Below, in pieces: positions 8,084 through 17,173 of a DNA stretch of 64,000 nt. The notes beneath the pieces were generated by a model. The model did not search any database, was not told where the DNA came from, and was given only the letters and a program-made list of their open reading frames with translations. The stretch is from Hyphomicrobiales bacterium (GTDB lineage: Bacteria; Pseudomonadota; Alphaproteobacteria; Rhizobiales; Rhizobiaceae). Within the stretch, counting starts at the first letter, position 1; the number at the start of each line of letters is the position of its first letter. Location of the stretch: NCBI GenBank assembly GCA_900469965.1, contig UBZP01000015.1:151804-215803 (forward strand), written 5' to 3'. Position numbers and translations under genes: made by a program.

Positions 8084-9019
8084 CTAGGCCGCTCTCTTTC
8101 CCAAGAGGCGTCCGTCGAGGATGACGAGGCCGAGGAGGACGAGCAGCATGCCGGCGGCCACCGGCAGCGAGATGCTTTCGCCGAGGAAGACGACGCCGGC
8201 GAGGATGGCGCTCGGGGGCACCAGCAGGGTGACGAGCGAGGTGTTGGTGGCGCCGGCCGCCGCCATGATCCGGAAGAACAGGATGTAGGCATAGGCGGTG
8301 GACAGCAGTGCCAGCGCCAGGACGGCGAGCACGGCGCCGAGCGGCGGCATCGGCAGCGACCAGGGCTGGTCGACGAGCGCGGCGAGCGGCAGGAGAACGA
8401 CGGTGGAGGCCGTCAGCTGCCCGGTTGCCGTCACCGGCGCGGCAACGCCGCGGAAGCGCTTTCCATAGGTCGCCGACAGCCCGTAGCTGGCCGCGGCGGC
8501 GACCGGGAGAAGCAGCGCCCAGAGGGGCGGGCCGTCGCTGCCGCCGGCAAAGGGCGCCAGCGCCCGCGGCCCGACCAGGACGGCGGTGCCGAGCAGGCCG
8601 ACCAGGCAGCCGGCGATCTTTGCCGCCGACAGCTTTTCATCCTCGGTCAGCCAGTTGGCGATCAGAACGGTGAAGATCGGCGTCGTGGCGTTCAGGATCG
8701 CCGCCAGCCCGGCGCCGATCTCGGTCTGGCCCGTGAAGATCAGGATGTGCGGGATGACGTTGTTCAACAGCCCCATGACGAGGAAGTCCCGCCAGCGCAG
8801 CCAGAGCGTCGGATAGAGGCCGTGGCGGCCGCGCAGGTAGAGGTGAAGGGCAAGGGCCGCGATCGCGACCCGCAGGAGAACGAGGGTGACCGGCGGGATG
8901 TGCTGGACGGCGACTCGGGCGAAGAAGAACGATCCGCCCCAGATCAGTCCGAGGCACACGAGCATGGCCCAGGTCCTTGCCGACATCGTCTGCGGATAGA
9001 CCGCGGCTGCCTGGTTCAT
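8084..9019 (-). CDS. EamA/DMT-family transporter
   Basis: A 311-residue protein with ten hydrophobic segments in two EamA repeats (first repeat about residues 12-150, second about 160-305). It begins MNQAAAVYPQTMSARTWAML, then the first helix ICLGLIWGGSFFF-like segment (seen as LVCLGLIWGGSFFFARVAV). Members export amino acids, purines or other metabolites through the inner membrane. It is a single gene with no partner: the next minus-strand gene upstream ends 367 bp away. The substrate is unknown. Confidence 0.9.
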   Translation of the reverse strand: MNQAAAVYPQTMSARTWAMLVCLGLIWGGSFFFARVAVQHIPPVTLVLLRVAIAALALHLYLRGRHGLYPTLWLRWRDFLVMGLLNNVIPHILIFTGQTEIGAGLAAILNATTPIFTVLIANWLTEDEKLSAAKIAGCLVGLLGTAVLVGPRALAPFAGGSDGPPLWALLLPVAAAASYGLSATYGKRFRGVAAPVTATGQLTASTVVLLPLAALVDQPWSLPMPPLGAVLAVLALALLSTAYAYILFFRIMAAAGATNTSLVTLLVPPSAILAGVVFLGESISLPVAAGMLLVLLGLVILDGRLLGKRAA

Positions 9020-9386
9020 GGTGTTCGTCCTCCCCGGAATGCTTCGGCGTCGAACCTAACGTCACAGAGACGGCGTGCCCACCCGATTCGCTCATCGTTG
9101 CCGGCGAAGGACGGCGATGCAATCTCGAATTGTCGTGCCGGATGGGGGGCTCTAAGGCGGTCGGACGCGAACGCGTTCGAAGCGCCAGGCGTATCGATCG
9201 ACCGCAGGTACGGCGCTCGCCCGTGCAGGCTGTCATCAACCGTATCGGCCCATGCGGCCTGCGGCGGTACGAAGCATCATGGCGGTGGACGACCGGAGCA
9301 GATCGACGCCTGCCGCGCCTTTGCGACTAGGCGGCGCGCGGAAAAGGCGGTGCCGGGGCGACCGTTGCGCCCCGGGCCGGCCGGAT
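9020..9386. other. 367-bp gap, no gene seen
   Basis: The interval between the EamA gene and the MltB-type gene carries no open frame with a ribosome binding site, no hairpin with a T tract and no RNA motif that I recognise. It presumably holds the EamA promoter. Confidence 0.4.
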
Positions 9387-10649
9387 TTAGAGCGCGCCGA
9401 GCAGGGCCGGGGTGGCCCAGCCGTCGGCGGGCAGGCCGAGGCGCAGCTGTTCCTTCTGGATCGCCGCCCGCGTGCCGGAGCCGAGAATGCCGTCGATCTT
9501 GCCGACGTCGTGGCCCAGTTCGGCAAGGCGCGTCTGCAGCGCCTTCATGCCGCCGTCGTCGAGGCCCGTCTCCGGCTCGCCCTTCTCATAGGGCGGTGCG
9601 CCGGCAAGGCGGGTGGCGAAATAGGCGGCGGACGTCGTGTAGATGAACGACTGGTTCCATTCCAGGTAGATGTTGAAGTTCGGGTAGGTGATGAAGGCGG
9701 GGCCCTTGCGGCCCTGCGGCAGCACCAGCGAGGCGGCGAGGCCGGAGAACGCGGTATTGCCGTCGCGCGGCGTCACGCCGAGGGCGAACCAGTCGCCGGC
9801 GGTCATGCCGGACTGCAGGCCGGTCTTCTCGAAGGGCATCGCATCCGGCACGGATACTTCCTGGATCCACGGTTGGCCCCTTGTGAAGCCGAGATGCTGG
9901 ATGAACTTCGCCGCCGTCAGGATCGCGTCCGGCGCGCTGCTCTTGACGTTGACATGGCCGTCGCCGTCGCCGTCGACGCCGAAGGCGATGATGTCCTCGG
10001 GCAGCATCTGCACCTGGCCGATCTCGCCGGCCCAGGCGCCGGTCGTCGTCGACGGATCGAGGTCGCCGTGCTGGACCATCTGGATCGCGGCGATCAGCTG
10101 CGGGCGGAACAGTTCCGGGCGACGGCAGTCGTGCGAGAGGGTGACGAGCGCGTTGCGCGTGTTGAAATCGCCCTGGACGGCGCCGAAATCGGTTTCCATC
10201 GCCCAGAATGCGGTGATGACCGGGCCGGGCACGCCGAATTCCTGTTCGGCCCGCTGGAAGACGTCGGAGAGCTCCTGCAGCTTCTTGCGGCCGATGTCGA
10301 GGCGCGACTGGCTGACCGTGCGGCGGGAGAATTCGAGGAAGGTCTGGCGGAAGACGCCCTGGGCGCGGTCGCGCGAGAGCACCTTCTGGTCGATGGCGGC
10401 GCCCGCGAGCGCCCTGTCGATGGCCTCGCCGGGGATCTGCTTCGCAGCTGCCTCCGCCCGCACGCCGTCGAGGAAGGCGGCAAGCTCGCCGCCGCAGGCG
10501 ACGGCCGGGGCGTCCGACTGGGCTTGTGACTGGGTGCCTGACTGGGCCTGCGCGGCGGGCTGGACCGGGGCCGGTGCCTGTTGCGCGAAGGCTGTGCCTG
10601 AGAGGAGAAGCGCTGCCAGGGCGCCCAGCGGCAGGAAACGCGGTTGCAT
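9387..10649 (-). CDS. MltB-family lytic murein transglycosylase with peptidoglycan-binding domain
   Basis: A 420-residue periplasmic enzyme. A signal peptide (about 1-23, ending GTAFAQQ) is followed by a low-complexity Q/A/S linker, then an SLT_2/MltB catalytic domain (about 50-340) containing FGVPGPVITAFWAMETDFGA, where the Glu in AMETDFG is the catalytic acid, and a PG_binding_1 domain at the C-terminus (LQTRLAELGHDVGKIDGILG). It cleaves the MurNAc-GlcNAc bond to give 1,6-anhydromuropeptides. The ATG at 10649 was chosen for its AAAGGA site; in-frame ATGs exist at 10667 and 10688. It is followed within 150 bp upstream by another hydrolase gene (GH25). Confidence 0.92.
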   Translation of the reverse strand: MQPRFLPLGALAALLLSGTAFAQQAPAPVQPAAQAQSGTQSQAQSDAPAVACGGELAAFLDGVRAEAAAKQIPGEAIDRALAGAAIDQKVLSRDRAQGVFRQTFLEFSRRTVSQSRLDIGRKKLQELSDVFQRAEQEFGVPGPVITAFWAMETDFGAVQGDFNTRNALVTLSHDCRRPELFRPQLIAAIQMVQHGDLDPSTTTGAWAGEIGQVQMLPEDIIAFGVDGDGDGHVNVKSSAPDAILTAAKFIQHLGFTRGQPWIQEVSVPDAMPFEKTGLQSGMTAGDWFALGVTPRDGNTAFSGLAASLVLPQGRKGPAFITYPNFNIYLEWNQSFIYTTSAAYFATRLAGAPPYEKGEPETGLDDGGMKALQTRLAELGHDVGKIDGILGSGTRAAIQKEQLRLGLPADGWATPALLGAL

Positions 10650-10794
10650 ATGCGGGGATCCTTTCATTCGGTTGTCCCCGCTTCTCAAATTAATGTGACG
10701 GAAGCAAGAAGCAAAAGTGCGCTGCGACGCCCGCGTGCATCAATCTGCCGTGAGCCGGACGACGGGCCGCATCGTCCCGGTCGATGGCCCTGCC

Positions 10795-11571
10795 TCAGCG
10801 CGAGACCTGGGCCACCCAGCTCTTCCAGTTCTGGTGCGAGCCGGCGAAGACGTTGATGTCGGTGTCGCCCTTGATTCCGGGCACGATGCCCGTGCTGGTG
10901 TACTGCCAGAAATGCCACTTGCGGCCGTAGACGTTTTCGGGGTGATCGGCGACCGCCCGCAGCCACAGCGGATACTTGCCGAAGGCGCCGACCATGTTCT
11001 CGCGGTGGAAGTCGACGGTGGTGTAGATGATCGGCCGCTTGCCATAGTGCGCCTCCAGCCGGTCGAGGAAGCGCTGCAGCTGGGCACGGACTTCCGCCGG
11101 CGGCGGGCGCTTGCGGCAGGTGGGCGACATCGGGTTCCATTCGGCGTCGAGCACCGGCGGCAGCATCACCGCGGCCTTCGGCACGTTGCGGATGAACCAG
11201 TCGGCCTGTTCGTCCGGCGTCGAGCAGAAATAGTAGAAATGGTAGGGCGCGTGCGCGATCCCGGCGGCGCGGGCGCCGCGCCAGTAGGCGTCGAAGGTCT
11301 GGTCGACGCGGTCCTTGCCCTCGGTCGCCTTGATGAAGACGAAGGAGACGCCCGACCCCTTCACCGTCGGCCAGTCGATGTTGCCGTTCCATTTGGACAC
11401 GTCGATGCCGTGGACCTCATGGCTGTGCGGGGTGCGGTAGCCGAAATCCTGCGGATCGCTGTCCTTGAAGCGCGGCTTGATCGGCGCCGTCGAGACGAAG
11501 TCATAGTCGGTCGTGGAGCACGATGCCGCAAGAAGGGCAAGGGGCAGGAGAGCCAGAAGTAGCCGACGCAT
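10795..11571 (-). CDS. GH25-family lysozyme lipoprotein
   Basis: A 258-residue lipoprotein: MRRLLLALLPLALLAASC has a clear lipobox with Cys18. The remainder is a glycoside hydrolase family 25 (Chalaropsis-type muramidase) domain, with VHGIDVSKWNGNIDWPTVK at its start, VSFVFIKATEG, YHFYYFC, and PPVLDAEWNP, which holds the acidic residues expected at the active site. It would hydrolyse the beta-1,4 MurNAc-GlcNAc bond, anchored to a membrane facing the periplasm. It lies between an MltB-type transglycosylase and an outer-membrane barrel gene on the same strand, 160 bp from the latter. Confidence 0.9.
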   Translation of the reverse strand: MRRLLLALLPLALLAASCSTTDYDFVSTAPIKPRFKDSDPQDFGYRTPHSHEVHGIDVSKWNGNIDWPTVKGSGVSFVFIKATEGKDRVDQTFDAYWRGARAAGIAHAPYHFYYFCSTPDEQADWFIRNVPKAAVMLPPVLDAEWNPMSPTCRKRPPPAEVRAQLQRFLDRLEAHYGKRPIIYTTVDFHRENMVGAFGKYPLWLRAVADHPENVYGRKWHFWQYTSTGIVPGIKGDTDINVFAGSHQNWKSWVAQVSR

Positions 11572-11664
11572 GGGTGTCCCGTATTTGGCGCGCCCCCCTC
11601 GGACGCGGCACAGATGCGCGGCGATAGTGCCTCACCGGGCGGATTCGGTAAAGGGCGGAACGCG

Positions 11665-11699
11665 GCCTGCGCCGCACATCGGGGATGTGCGGCGCAGGC
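11665..11699 (-). terminator. perfect 16-bp hairpin after the outer-membrane protein gene
   Basis: GCCTGCGCCGCACATC (11665-11680) is fully complementary to 11684-11699 with a GGG loop. It lies 34 bp past the stop of the minus-strand barrel gene. The T tract is weak, so it may also protect the abundant omp mRNA from 3' exonucleases. Confidence 0.55.
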
Positions 11700-11733
11700 G
11701 AGATGTCCCGTCGGGGCAGGGCGGGGTGAGAGG

Positions 11734-12390
11734 TCAGAACTTCCAGCCGACGCCGAGCATCAGGTCGTTGCGCTTCAGATCGGTGTTCACGCCCATCAGA
11801 TCGGCATCGCCGTAGTCGGTGTAGCGATACTCGGCCCGGCCGATGAAGTTGTCGGTGAAGGCATGCTCGAAGCCGGCGCCGATCGTCCAGCCGTTGAAGG
11901 TCTTGCTGTCGCTGTCGCCGGTGTCGCGGTCGCGCAGTTCGGCATTGGTGAAGGCGTAGCCGCCGGTGGCGTAGATCAGCGAGCGGTCCAGGGCATAGCC
12001 CATGCGCGCGCGCAGCGAGCCGCCCCAGTCGGTCTTCAGTTCCATCGGGATGCCGCCGAGGTCGAACTTGTCCTCGTTCCAGTCGTACTTCACGTCGCCT
12101 TCCACGCCGAAGACGAAGTTGCCGGTCTGGTAGTTGTAGCCGCTGTAGCCGCCGAGCGCCCAGCCGTCGAGGCCGGGGCTCTCGGTGATGCCGGCGTCGT
12201 CGACGTCCGCATCGCCCCAGCCGTAGCCGGTCATGGCGCCGACGTAGAAGCCGTTCCAGTCATAGATGCCGGAGACCTCCTCGATGACCGGCGCGACGGG
12301 AGCTTCTGCCGGGGCCATGTCGGCGGCAAGCGCGCCGGTCGCAGAGGCTGCGATCGCAAGCGCGGCAGCGCCGCTCAAGAGTAGTTTCAT
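11734..12390 (-). CDS. Omp25/RopB-type outer-membrane beta-barrel protein
   Basis: A 218-residue protein with a signal peptide (about 1-23, ending TGALAAD) and an eight-stranded barrel of the Omp25/Omp31 (OMP_b-brl) type: YDWNGFYVGAMTGYGWG opens the barrel, alternating hydrophobic strands follow, and AEYRYTDYGDADL and LMLGVGWKF close it. The terminal Phe is the BAM recognition residue. Such proteins are major, often abundant surface proteins of the Rhizobiales. The ATG at 12390 follows an AGGAAG site and was preferred to an ATG 18 codons upstream. The gene has its own 3' hairpin. Confidence 0.92.
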   Translation of the reverse strand: MKLLLSGAAALAIAASATGALAADMAPAEAPVAPVIEEVSGIYDWNGFYVGAMTGYGWGDADVDDAGITESPGLDGWALGGYSGYNYQTGNFVFGVEGDVKYDWNEDKFDLGGIPMELKTDWGGSLRARMGYALDRSLIYATGGYAFTNAELRDRDTGDSDSKTFNGWTIGAGFEHAFTDNFIGRAEYRYTDYGDADLMGVNTDLKRNDLMLGVGWKF

Positions 12391-12501
12391 GGTTGTCTTC
12401 CTTCTGCTTCGATCGTGCCGACGCGACCCCTTGGGCGTCGACACGGGTACAACCCCTCAGCGCCCAAGAGGTTTCACAGAAAGAAGAGCAAAATCGGGCG
12501 G

Positions 12502-12538
12502 ATGCCCGGCCCCCCGCAGAGGCCGGTTATCCGGGCAT
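12502..12538 (-). terminator. possible terminator overlapping the end of btaB
   Basis: ATGCCCGG (12502-12509) and CCGGGCAT (12531-12538) are complementary and bracket a further GC-rich hairpin; on the minus strand an ATTTTG run follows. The upstream arm overlaps the btaB stop codon. Confidence 0.4.
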
Positions 12539-13207
12539 TCTGGCGATCGAGAGCCAGGCGTAGCCGCCATAGGGCCGCTCGGAGGTCACAATTGCGCCAC
12601 GCGCAGCAGCCGATTTCTCGATCACGTCGATCATGTCGGGGCGCGGGGTGACGTGGAAGCGGGCCAGCCAGCCCTGCAGCAGCCGGCGGAAGGCGGCGGG
12701 CAAGCGCTCCTGCTGGCCGAAGTCGACGATGTGCAGCGATCCGCCGGGGTTGAGGGCGTCGAAGGCGCGCTCGACCGCTTCCCTCCAGGCCGGGATCATC
12801 GACAGCGCGTAGGAGATGACGACCCGGTCGAATCCGGCCTCGCCGAATTCGGCGGCGCGGAAGGTGGTGGCGTCGGCTGCCCGCAGGACCGGGCGCGGGC
12901 GGCTCGCGGCCGCGAACTTCCTCTCCGCCGTCTCCAGCATCGCCCGGGAAATGTCGAAGCCGTAGAAGCGGGCCTCGGGGTAGCGCCGCGCCATCCAGGC
13001 GAGGTTGCGGCCGGTGCCGCAGCCGACTTCCAGCACCGACTGCCCGGCCTGCACGCCGAGCCCGTCCATCAGCCGGTCGCGGCCGAACAGGTAATACTTC
13101 CGCGTCAGGTCGTAGACGTGGCGCTGGTAGCGGTACTGGCGATCCATCCTTTCGGCATGCGTCGCCTCGGACGGTGCGGCGGCCGGAGCAAGCTGTTCGC
13201 TCGTCAT
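12527..13207 (-). CDS. btaB: diacylglyceryl-homoserine N-methyltransferase BtaB
   Basis: A 226-residue class I SAM methyltransferase: motif I is VLEVGCGTGRNLAWMA (about residues 57-72), then FYGFDISRAML and ALNPGGSLHIVDF. It begins with MDRQYRYQRHVYDLTRKYYLFGRD, typical of BtaB. It adds three methyl groups to diacylglyceryl homoserine to make the phosphorus-free betaine lipid DGTS, at the inner membrane. Assignment rests largely on its position: its ATG (13205-13207) overlaps the btaA stop by one base, so they are co-translated. Some relatives have been called PmtA-like, but the btaA link decides it. Confidence 0.92.
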   Translation of the reverse strand: MTSEQLAPAAAPSEATHAERMDRQYRYQRHVYDLTRKYYLFGRDRLMDGLGVQAGQSVLEVGCGTGRNLAWMARRYPEARFYGFDISRAMLETAERKFAAASRPRPVLRAADATTFRAAEFGEAGFDRVVISYALSMIPAWREAVERAFDALNPGGSLHIVDFGQQERLPAAFRRLLQGWLARFHVTPRPDMIDVIEKSAAARGAIVTSERPYGGYAWLSIARMPG

Positions 13208-14454
13208 CAGGGCTTCTTCCGGTAGATGTGGAAGCCGCCGTAGATGGCCGAACGGTCCTTCATGCCGAGATCGAGCGAGCGCTCGCGCTCGTAGGTCCAC
13301 AGGTCGAGCAGGCGGGGCGACACCTTGCCCTCGAGAATGCTCTTCTCGGCGGCGGTGCGGAAGATGACGACGGCATCGGGGGCGGCGGTGCGGGTGACCT
13401 CGGTCCAGAGCGCGTTCAGCTGGTCCTCGTTCATCCAGTCCTGCGCGTCGAGCAGGACATAGCGATCCACCGATGCGGCGGGCTTGCCGGCGAGGAGCTC
13501 GGTGAAGCTCGCATGGTGGACGCGGACGCGGGCGGCATTGTCGCGGATGGCGCTGAAATTCTCCGCCCGCAGGTAGTCGGGCAGGGTGCCCTCGTAGCGC
13601 GAGGGGTAGCGCCGGCCGAAGGCCTGCCAGGCGAAGTAGTTGTCCTTCAGCGGGAAATGGCAGGCGAGCTTCTCCAGGCGCTGGCGCAGCACCGGGGCGA
13701 GCGATCGGCCGTCGTTGACGCTGGCGAGCTCGTCGAACTGCTGCGGCGGAATGCCGAGGCCGAACAGCGAGGCCTTGCGCGAGGTCATCCAGCGGATCAG
13801 CGGCCGGTCGAACAGCGGCGCGATGCGGTTGTCGAAGAACTGCCGCTGCTCGCGCAGCGACCGGCACTTGACGAATTCGCGCGGATCGAGCCCGTGCAGC
13901 CTCGCCACGACATGGCCGAGCAGGATGAAGCGGCCGAGCAGGCCGGTGCGGTAGATGTTGCGGTTGAAGACGCCGATGCGCCGACGGCCGCGCAGGTCGC
14001 GGCCGTTCCAGTAGTCGCGGGTCGCATCGTCGAGGCGCGGCTCGAGGAAGAGGTGATAGGCCTCCCGGTTGGAGGCCATGTTGTCGCCGCCGAGGAAGCG
14101 CGCGACGTCGGCATGGGAAGGCATGTGGCGGAAGGCGGCGAGCTTCAGCCGGTTCAGGGCGATGTGGTGCGGGTTGAGATCGACGACATCGATGCTCTCG
14201 GGCGAGCGGGTGAGATAGGCCAGCATGTTGCAGCCGCCCGAGCCGATGGTGACGACCCGGTGGCCGGCAGCAAGGTCCATGGCCTCGATGTCGACGGCGG
14301 GGTCCTCCCAGATCTGCGGATAGACGAGACCGGTGAAGAGGAGGCCGAACAGGCGCTCCGACAATCCGTCGAGGGAGAGGGCGCGATGCTGCAGCAGCGC
14401 CGACTTCAGTCTCTCGTTGCGTCCGTAGCCTGCATTCCTGGCGAGTTCGCTCAT
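13207..14454 (-). CDS. btaA: SAM:diacylglycerol 3-amino-3-carboxypropyltransferase BtaA
   Basis: A 415-residue DUF3419/BtaA protein. Recognisable blocks are LLFTGLVYPQIWEDPAVDIE, the SAM-binding stretch VVTIGSGGCNMLAYL, VVDLNPHHIALNRLKLAA, and VLLDAQDWM. BtaA moves the aminocarboxypropyl group of SAM onto diacylglycerol, the first step of DGTS synthesis; BtaB then methylates the product. The ATG at 14454 (MSELARNAGYG) was preferred over upstream in-frame codons because it fits the family length and has a GGAACGG site. In rhizobia this pair is induced by phosphate starvation through PhoB. A Pho-box-like repeat lies about 115 bp upstream. Confidence 0.95.
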   Translation of the reverse strand: MSELARNAGYGRNERLKSALLQHRALSLDGLSERLFGLLFTGLVYPQIWEDPAVDIEAMDLAAGHRVVTIGSGGCNMLAYLTRSPESIDVVDLNPHHIALNRLKLAAFRHMPSHADVARFLGGDNMASNREAYHLFLEPRLDDATRDYWNGRDLRGRRRIGVFNRNIYRTGLLGRFILLGHVVARLHGLDPREFVKCRSLREQRQFFDNRIAPLFDRPLIRWMTSRKASLFGLGIPPQQFDELASVNDGRSLAPVLRQRLEKLACHFPLKDNYFAWQAFGRRYPSRYEGTLPDYLRAENFSAIRDNAARVRVHHASFTELLAGKPAASVDRYVLLDAQDWMNEDQLNALWTEVTRTAAPDAVVIFRTAAEKSILEGKVSPRLLDLWTYERERSLDLGMKDRSAIYGGFHIYRKKP

Positions 14455-14528
14455 GATACCGTTCCGTCCTGTGGGCGTCCGGGGGAGATAGCTGCGTCGC
14501 GCAACAGTTTGATGAACGGATCTGTGCA

Positions 14529-14546
14529 TTGTCATCCAGCCGTCAC
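14529..14546 (+). promoter_or_regulatory. weak Pho-box-like repeat facing the serine hydrolase gene
   Basis: TTGTCAT-CCAG-CCGTCAC has two heptamers at an 11-bp period on the plus strand. It scores below the btaA-facing copy and could be chance. Confidence 0.3.
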
Positions 14547-14570
14547 GGGAGGGATCGCCGTCGGCAATCC

Positions 14571-14588
14571 ATGACAAATCGATGACGC
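14571..14588 (-). promoter_or_regulatory. Pho-box-like direct repeat upstream of btaA
   Basis: On the minus strand GCGTCAT-CGAT-TTGTCAT has two heptamers separated by 4 bp, an 11-bp period, close to the PhoB consensus CTGTCAT-N4-CTGTCAT. It lies about 117 bp before the btaA start and points toward it. No strong -10 follows at the ideal distance. Confidence 0.55.
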
Positions 14589-14662
14589 TGAAAGGCCTTT
14601 TCATGCCCGCCGATTCCTGATTGTCTGCGGCCGAACGAAGGGGCGCCGACCGGGAGTGACGG

Positions 14663-16045
14663 ATGGGACGGTATTTGCGGATCGTTGCCGGGACGGTGCT
14701 CGGGAGCGCATTCGTCCTTGCAGTGGCCGGCAGCTGGCTGATCGTCAGTCCCCCCGAACTGCTGAAGGTGGGCTCCGGATACGCCGCCAAGATTGTCTGC
14801 TCGAACGTCTTCCTGGCCGGGCGCGACCCGCAGGACGTGCTGGCGACCGACGTACAGGCGCCGGGTCACCCGCTGCTGCGGCTGATGCGGCAGTCGGTCG
14901 ACATGGAGGATAGGACGGTGACGGCGTCGCTGCTCGGGGTGTTCGCGCCGGGCCATGCGGTCTATCGCGAGGGCTTCGGCTGCGCCGGCGTTCCGGACGG
15001 CGACTATGTCGCCGCGCAGCAGGCGGTCGCCGACGTGCCGCTGCCGGCCGTTGCCGCGCCGTCGCCGGGAACACCCTGGCCGGCGGGCGATGCGATCAGC
15101 GCCGATCCCCGCCTCGATGCCGTGCTCGACGATCCGACCCTGCTCGGGCCCGGCATGCGCGGCGTCGCCGTCATCCATGGCGGGCGGCTCGTCGGCGAGC
15201 GCTACGGCGAAGGCTTCACGGCCAGGACGCCGCTGCTCGGCTGGTCCGTCACCAAGACGGTCAACGCCGCCCTGCTCGGACGGCTGATGCTGGATCACCG
15301 GCTGTCGCCGACGCAGGCCCATCTCTTTGCCGAGTGGAACGGCGACGCGCGGGCGAACATCACGGTCGCCGACCTTCTGGCGATGCAGAGCGGGCTCGAA
15401 TTCAACGAGGATTATGGCGACGTCACCGACGTGACGCGGATGCTGTTTCTGGAGCCGAACATGGCGCGGTTTGCGGCCTCGTTTCCGCTGGCGTCCAATC
15501 CGGGGGAGAAGTTCAGCTATTCGAGTGGGACCGCGATGCTGCTGTCGCATGTGTTCATGAATGCGCTCGGGGACCGTTGGCGCGCGCTCGCCTATCCGGC
15601 GACGGCGCTGTTTGCGCCGCTCGGCATGGCGAGCGCGGTGATGGAAACCGACGAGACCGGTGTCTTCGTCGGCTCGTCCTACATGTATGCCACCGCGCGC
15701 GACTGGGCGCGCTTTGCGCAGCTGATCCTCAACGACGGGATCTGGAACGGCGCGCGGCTTCTGCCGGAGGGCTATGTGCGGGCGATGGGAACGCCGTCGC
15801 CGGCCTCCGGCGGTACCTATGGCGAGATGCAGACCTGGATCGACGGGCCGGGGCAGGAGCCCGATTCGCGCTTCGGCCTGCCGGACGATACCTTCTGGAT
15901 GCTCGGCCATGACGGCCAGTCGATCGCCGTCATCCCGTCGCGCAACATCGCGGTCGTCCGGATGGGGCTGACGCCGGCGCGGCTCGGATACCGGCCGCAG
16001 ACGCTGGTGGCGCGGGTCGTGGCCGCGCTCGAAGCGGCAGACTGA
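14663..16045 (+). CDS. serine hydrolase of the beta-lactamase/PBP4 family
   Basis: A 460-residue protein with an N-terminal membrane segment (about residues 5-27), then a beta-lactamase-fold domain. The catalytic SxxK is SVTK within LLGWSVTKTVNAALLG; the second motif is YSSG in KFSYSSGTAML instead of YxN; the third motif is HDGQS in LGHDGQSIAVIPSRN. This set is that of family S12-type esterases and nylon-oligomer-hydrolase-like proteins rather than true class C beta-lactamases. It is probably periplasmic and membrane-anchored. The substrate is unknown. The gene diverges from btaA with a 208-bp shared upstream region. Confidence 0.85.
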   Translation: MGRYLRIVAGTVLGSAFVLAVAGSWLIVSPPELLKVGSGYAAKIVCSNVFLAGRDPQDVLATDVQAPGHPLLRLMRQSVDMEDRTVTASLLGVFAPGHAVYREGFGCAGVPDGDYVAAQQAVADVPLPAVAAPSPGTPWPAGDAISADPRLDAVLDDPTLLGPGMRGVAVIHGGRLVGERYGEGFTARTPLLGWSVTKTVNAALLGRLMLDHRLSPTQAHLFAEWNGDARANITVADLLAMQSGLEFNEDYGDVTDVTRMLFLEPNMARFAASFPLASNPGEKFSYSSGTAMLLSHVFMNALGDRWRALAYPATALFAPLGMASAVMETDETGVFVGSSYMYATARDWARFAQLILNDGIWNGARLLPEGYVRAMGTPSPASGGTYGEMQTWIDGPGQEPDSRFGLPDDTFWMLGHDGQSIAVIPSRNIAVVRMGLTPARLGYRPQTLVARVVAALEAAD

Positions 16046-16102
16046 GCCTGTCGATGCCCGAGACTGTCAGGTAGAAGCTATCCGGAAAAAGCTGCCGCCG
16101 GC

Positions 16103-17038
16103 CTATTTCAGGCCGGTTTCCTCCAGCAGGCCCTTGCGCTTGGCGGTGTAGTAGTAGCCGCTCGCATAGAGGCGGACGGCGCCGTCGTGCTGGTTGTCGG
16201 CCACCATCAGCGCGCCGCGGAGATACTTGGCACCGTACTTGATGTTGGTCTCGGCGTCGAAGAGGCCGTCGGCCGTGCCCTCGTAGCCCATGCCCTTGGC
16301 GGTGTTGTAGCGGATCTGCATCAGGCCGTAATTGCCGGAATTGTAGGCCTTCGGGTTGTAGCGGCTCTCGCGCTTGATCACGCGGTGCAGGAGCGCCTCG
16401 GGGATTTCGTAGATTGCGGCGTATTTGGTGATCAGCGCATCGATCGGGGTGCCGGACTTCTGGAAGGTCTGATTGTCGGTGGCGATCGCGGAGCGGGCGG
16501 GGCTTGCGGCAAAGGCGGTCGCCTGGAGGGTCGGCTTGGCGATGGGGATGATCTGGTGGGAGGCGACGAGCTGCTCGAGGCCTTCCGGTTCGCCGGTGTC
16601 GAAGCCCGGCTCCATCACCGCCGCCTCGAAGGAGGCCGGCATGAACTTGCCGCCCGCGGCATTGGCGGTCGCAGGGGCCGGCTGAGGTGCCGCCTGCGGC
16701 GCCGGAACGGCGGCGGCACTTGCCTGAACGTCGGCCGGCGCCTGCGGCGCTGCGGCGGCGATCGCCATCTCGGCATTCGTCTCGCGCGTCGATTCCACCA
16801 CGGCGGCCAGGGCCTGCGCGCTGCCGTTTTCAGCCGCCGCCGGGTCGACGATCGGCGCGGGCAGGGCGTAGGCGGTCATTTCCGTGCCGGGCTTGGCGAT
16901 CGGCATCACCGTGCGGACCGCCGCCATCTCTTCCGCCGGCGTTTCGATCACGCTGGCGCAGCCGCCCACCGCAAGCATGGCGAGGGCGCAACCGGATGCG
17001 AGAAAATGCCTGGAGCTGGTCGGAAATCGTGTCGTCAT
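16103..17038 (-). CDS. lytic transglycosylase lipoprotein with SLT domain
   Basis: A 311-residue protein. The N-terminus ends in the lipobox VGGC (Cys27). Residues about 30-190 are a low-complexity Ala/Pro/Gln region without known fold. The C-terminal part (about 200-300) is an SLT domain: EALLHRVIKRESRYNPKAY contains the catalytic Glu, followed by GNYGLMQI and TNIKYGAKYLRGAL. It would cut glycan strands non-hydrolytically in the periplasm. The ATG at 17038 is the only good start before the signal. It is convergent with the serine hydrolase, 57 bp away. Confidence 0.9.
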   Translation of the reverse strand: MTTRFPTSSRHFLASGCALAMLAVGGCASVIETPAEEMAAVRTVMPIAKPGTEMTAYALPAPIVDPAAAENGSAQALAAVVESTRETNAEMAIAAAAPQAPADVQASAAAVPAPQAAPQPAPATANAAGGKFMPASFEAAVMEPGFDTGEPEGLEQLVASHQIIPIAKPTLQATAFAASPARSAIATDNQTFQKSGTPIDALITKYAAIYEIPEALLHRVIKRESRYNPKAYNSGNYGLMQIRYNTAKGMGYEGTADGLFDAETNIKYGAKYLRGALMVADNQHDGAVRLYASGYYYTAKRKGLLEETGLK

Positions 17039-17173
17039 CAGTCGCTCTCGTGTTGCCTGGAGGCCCTGAAACGACAGCGTTCCGGGCGCGGCTGCAAATC
17101 AACGGCGCTTCGACCGTGCTTCGTCCATTAACCTATCGCTCCGGTTCCGGCAAGCCGCAGCCGGCGGGCCGCG

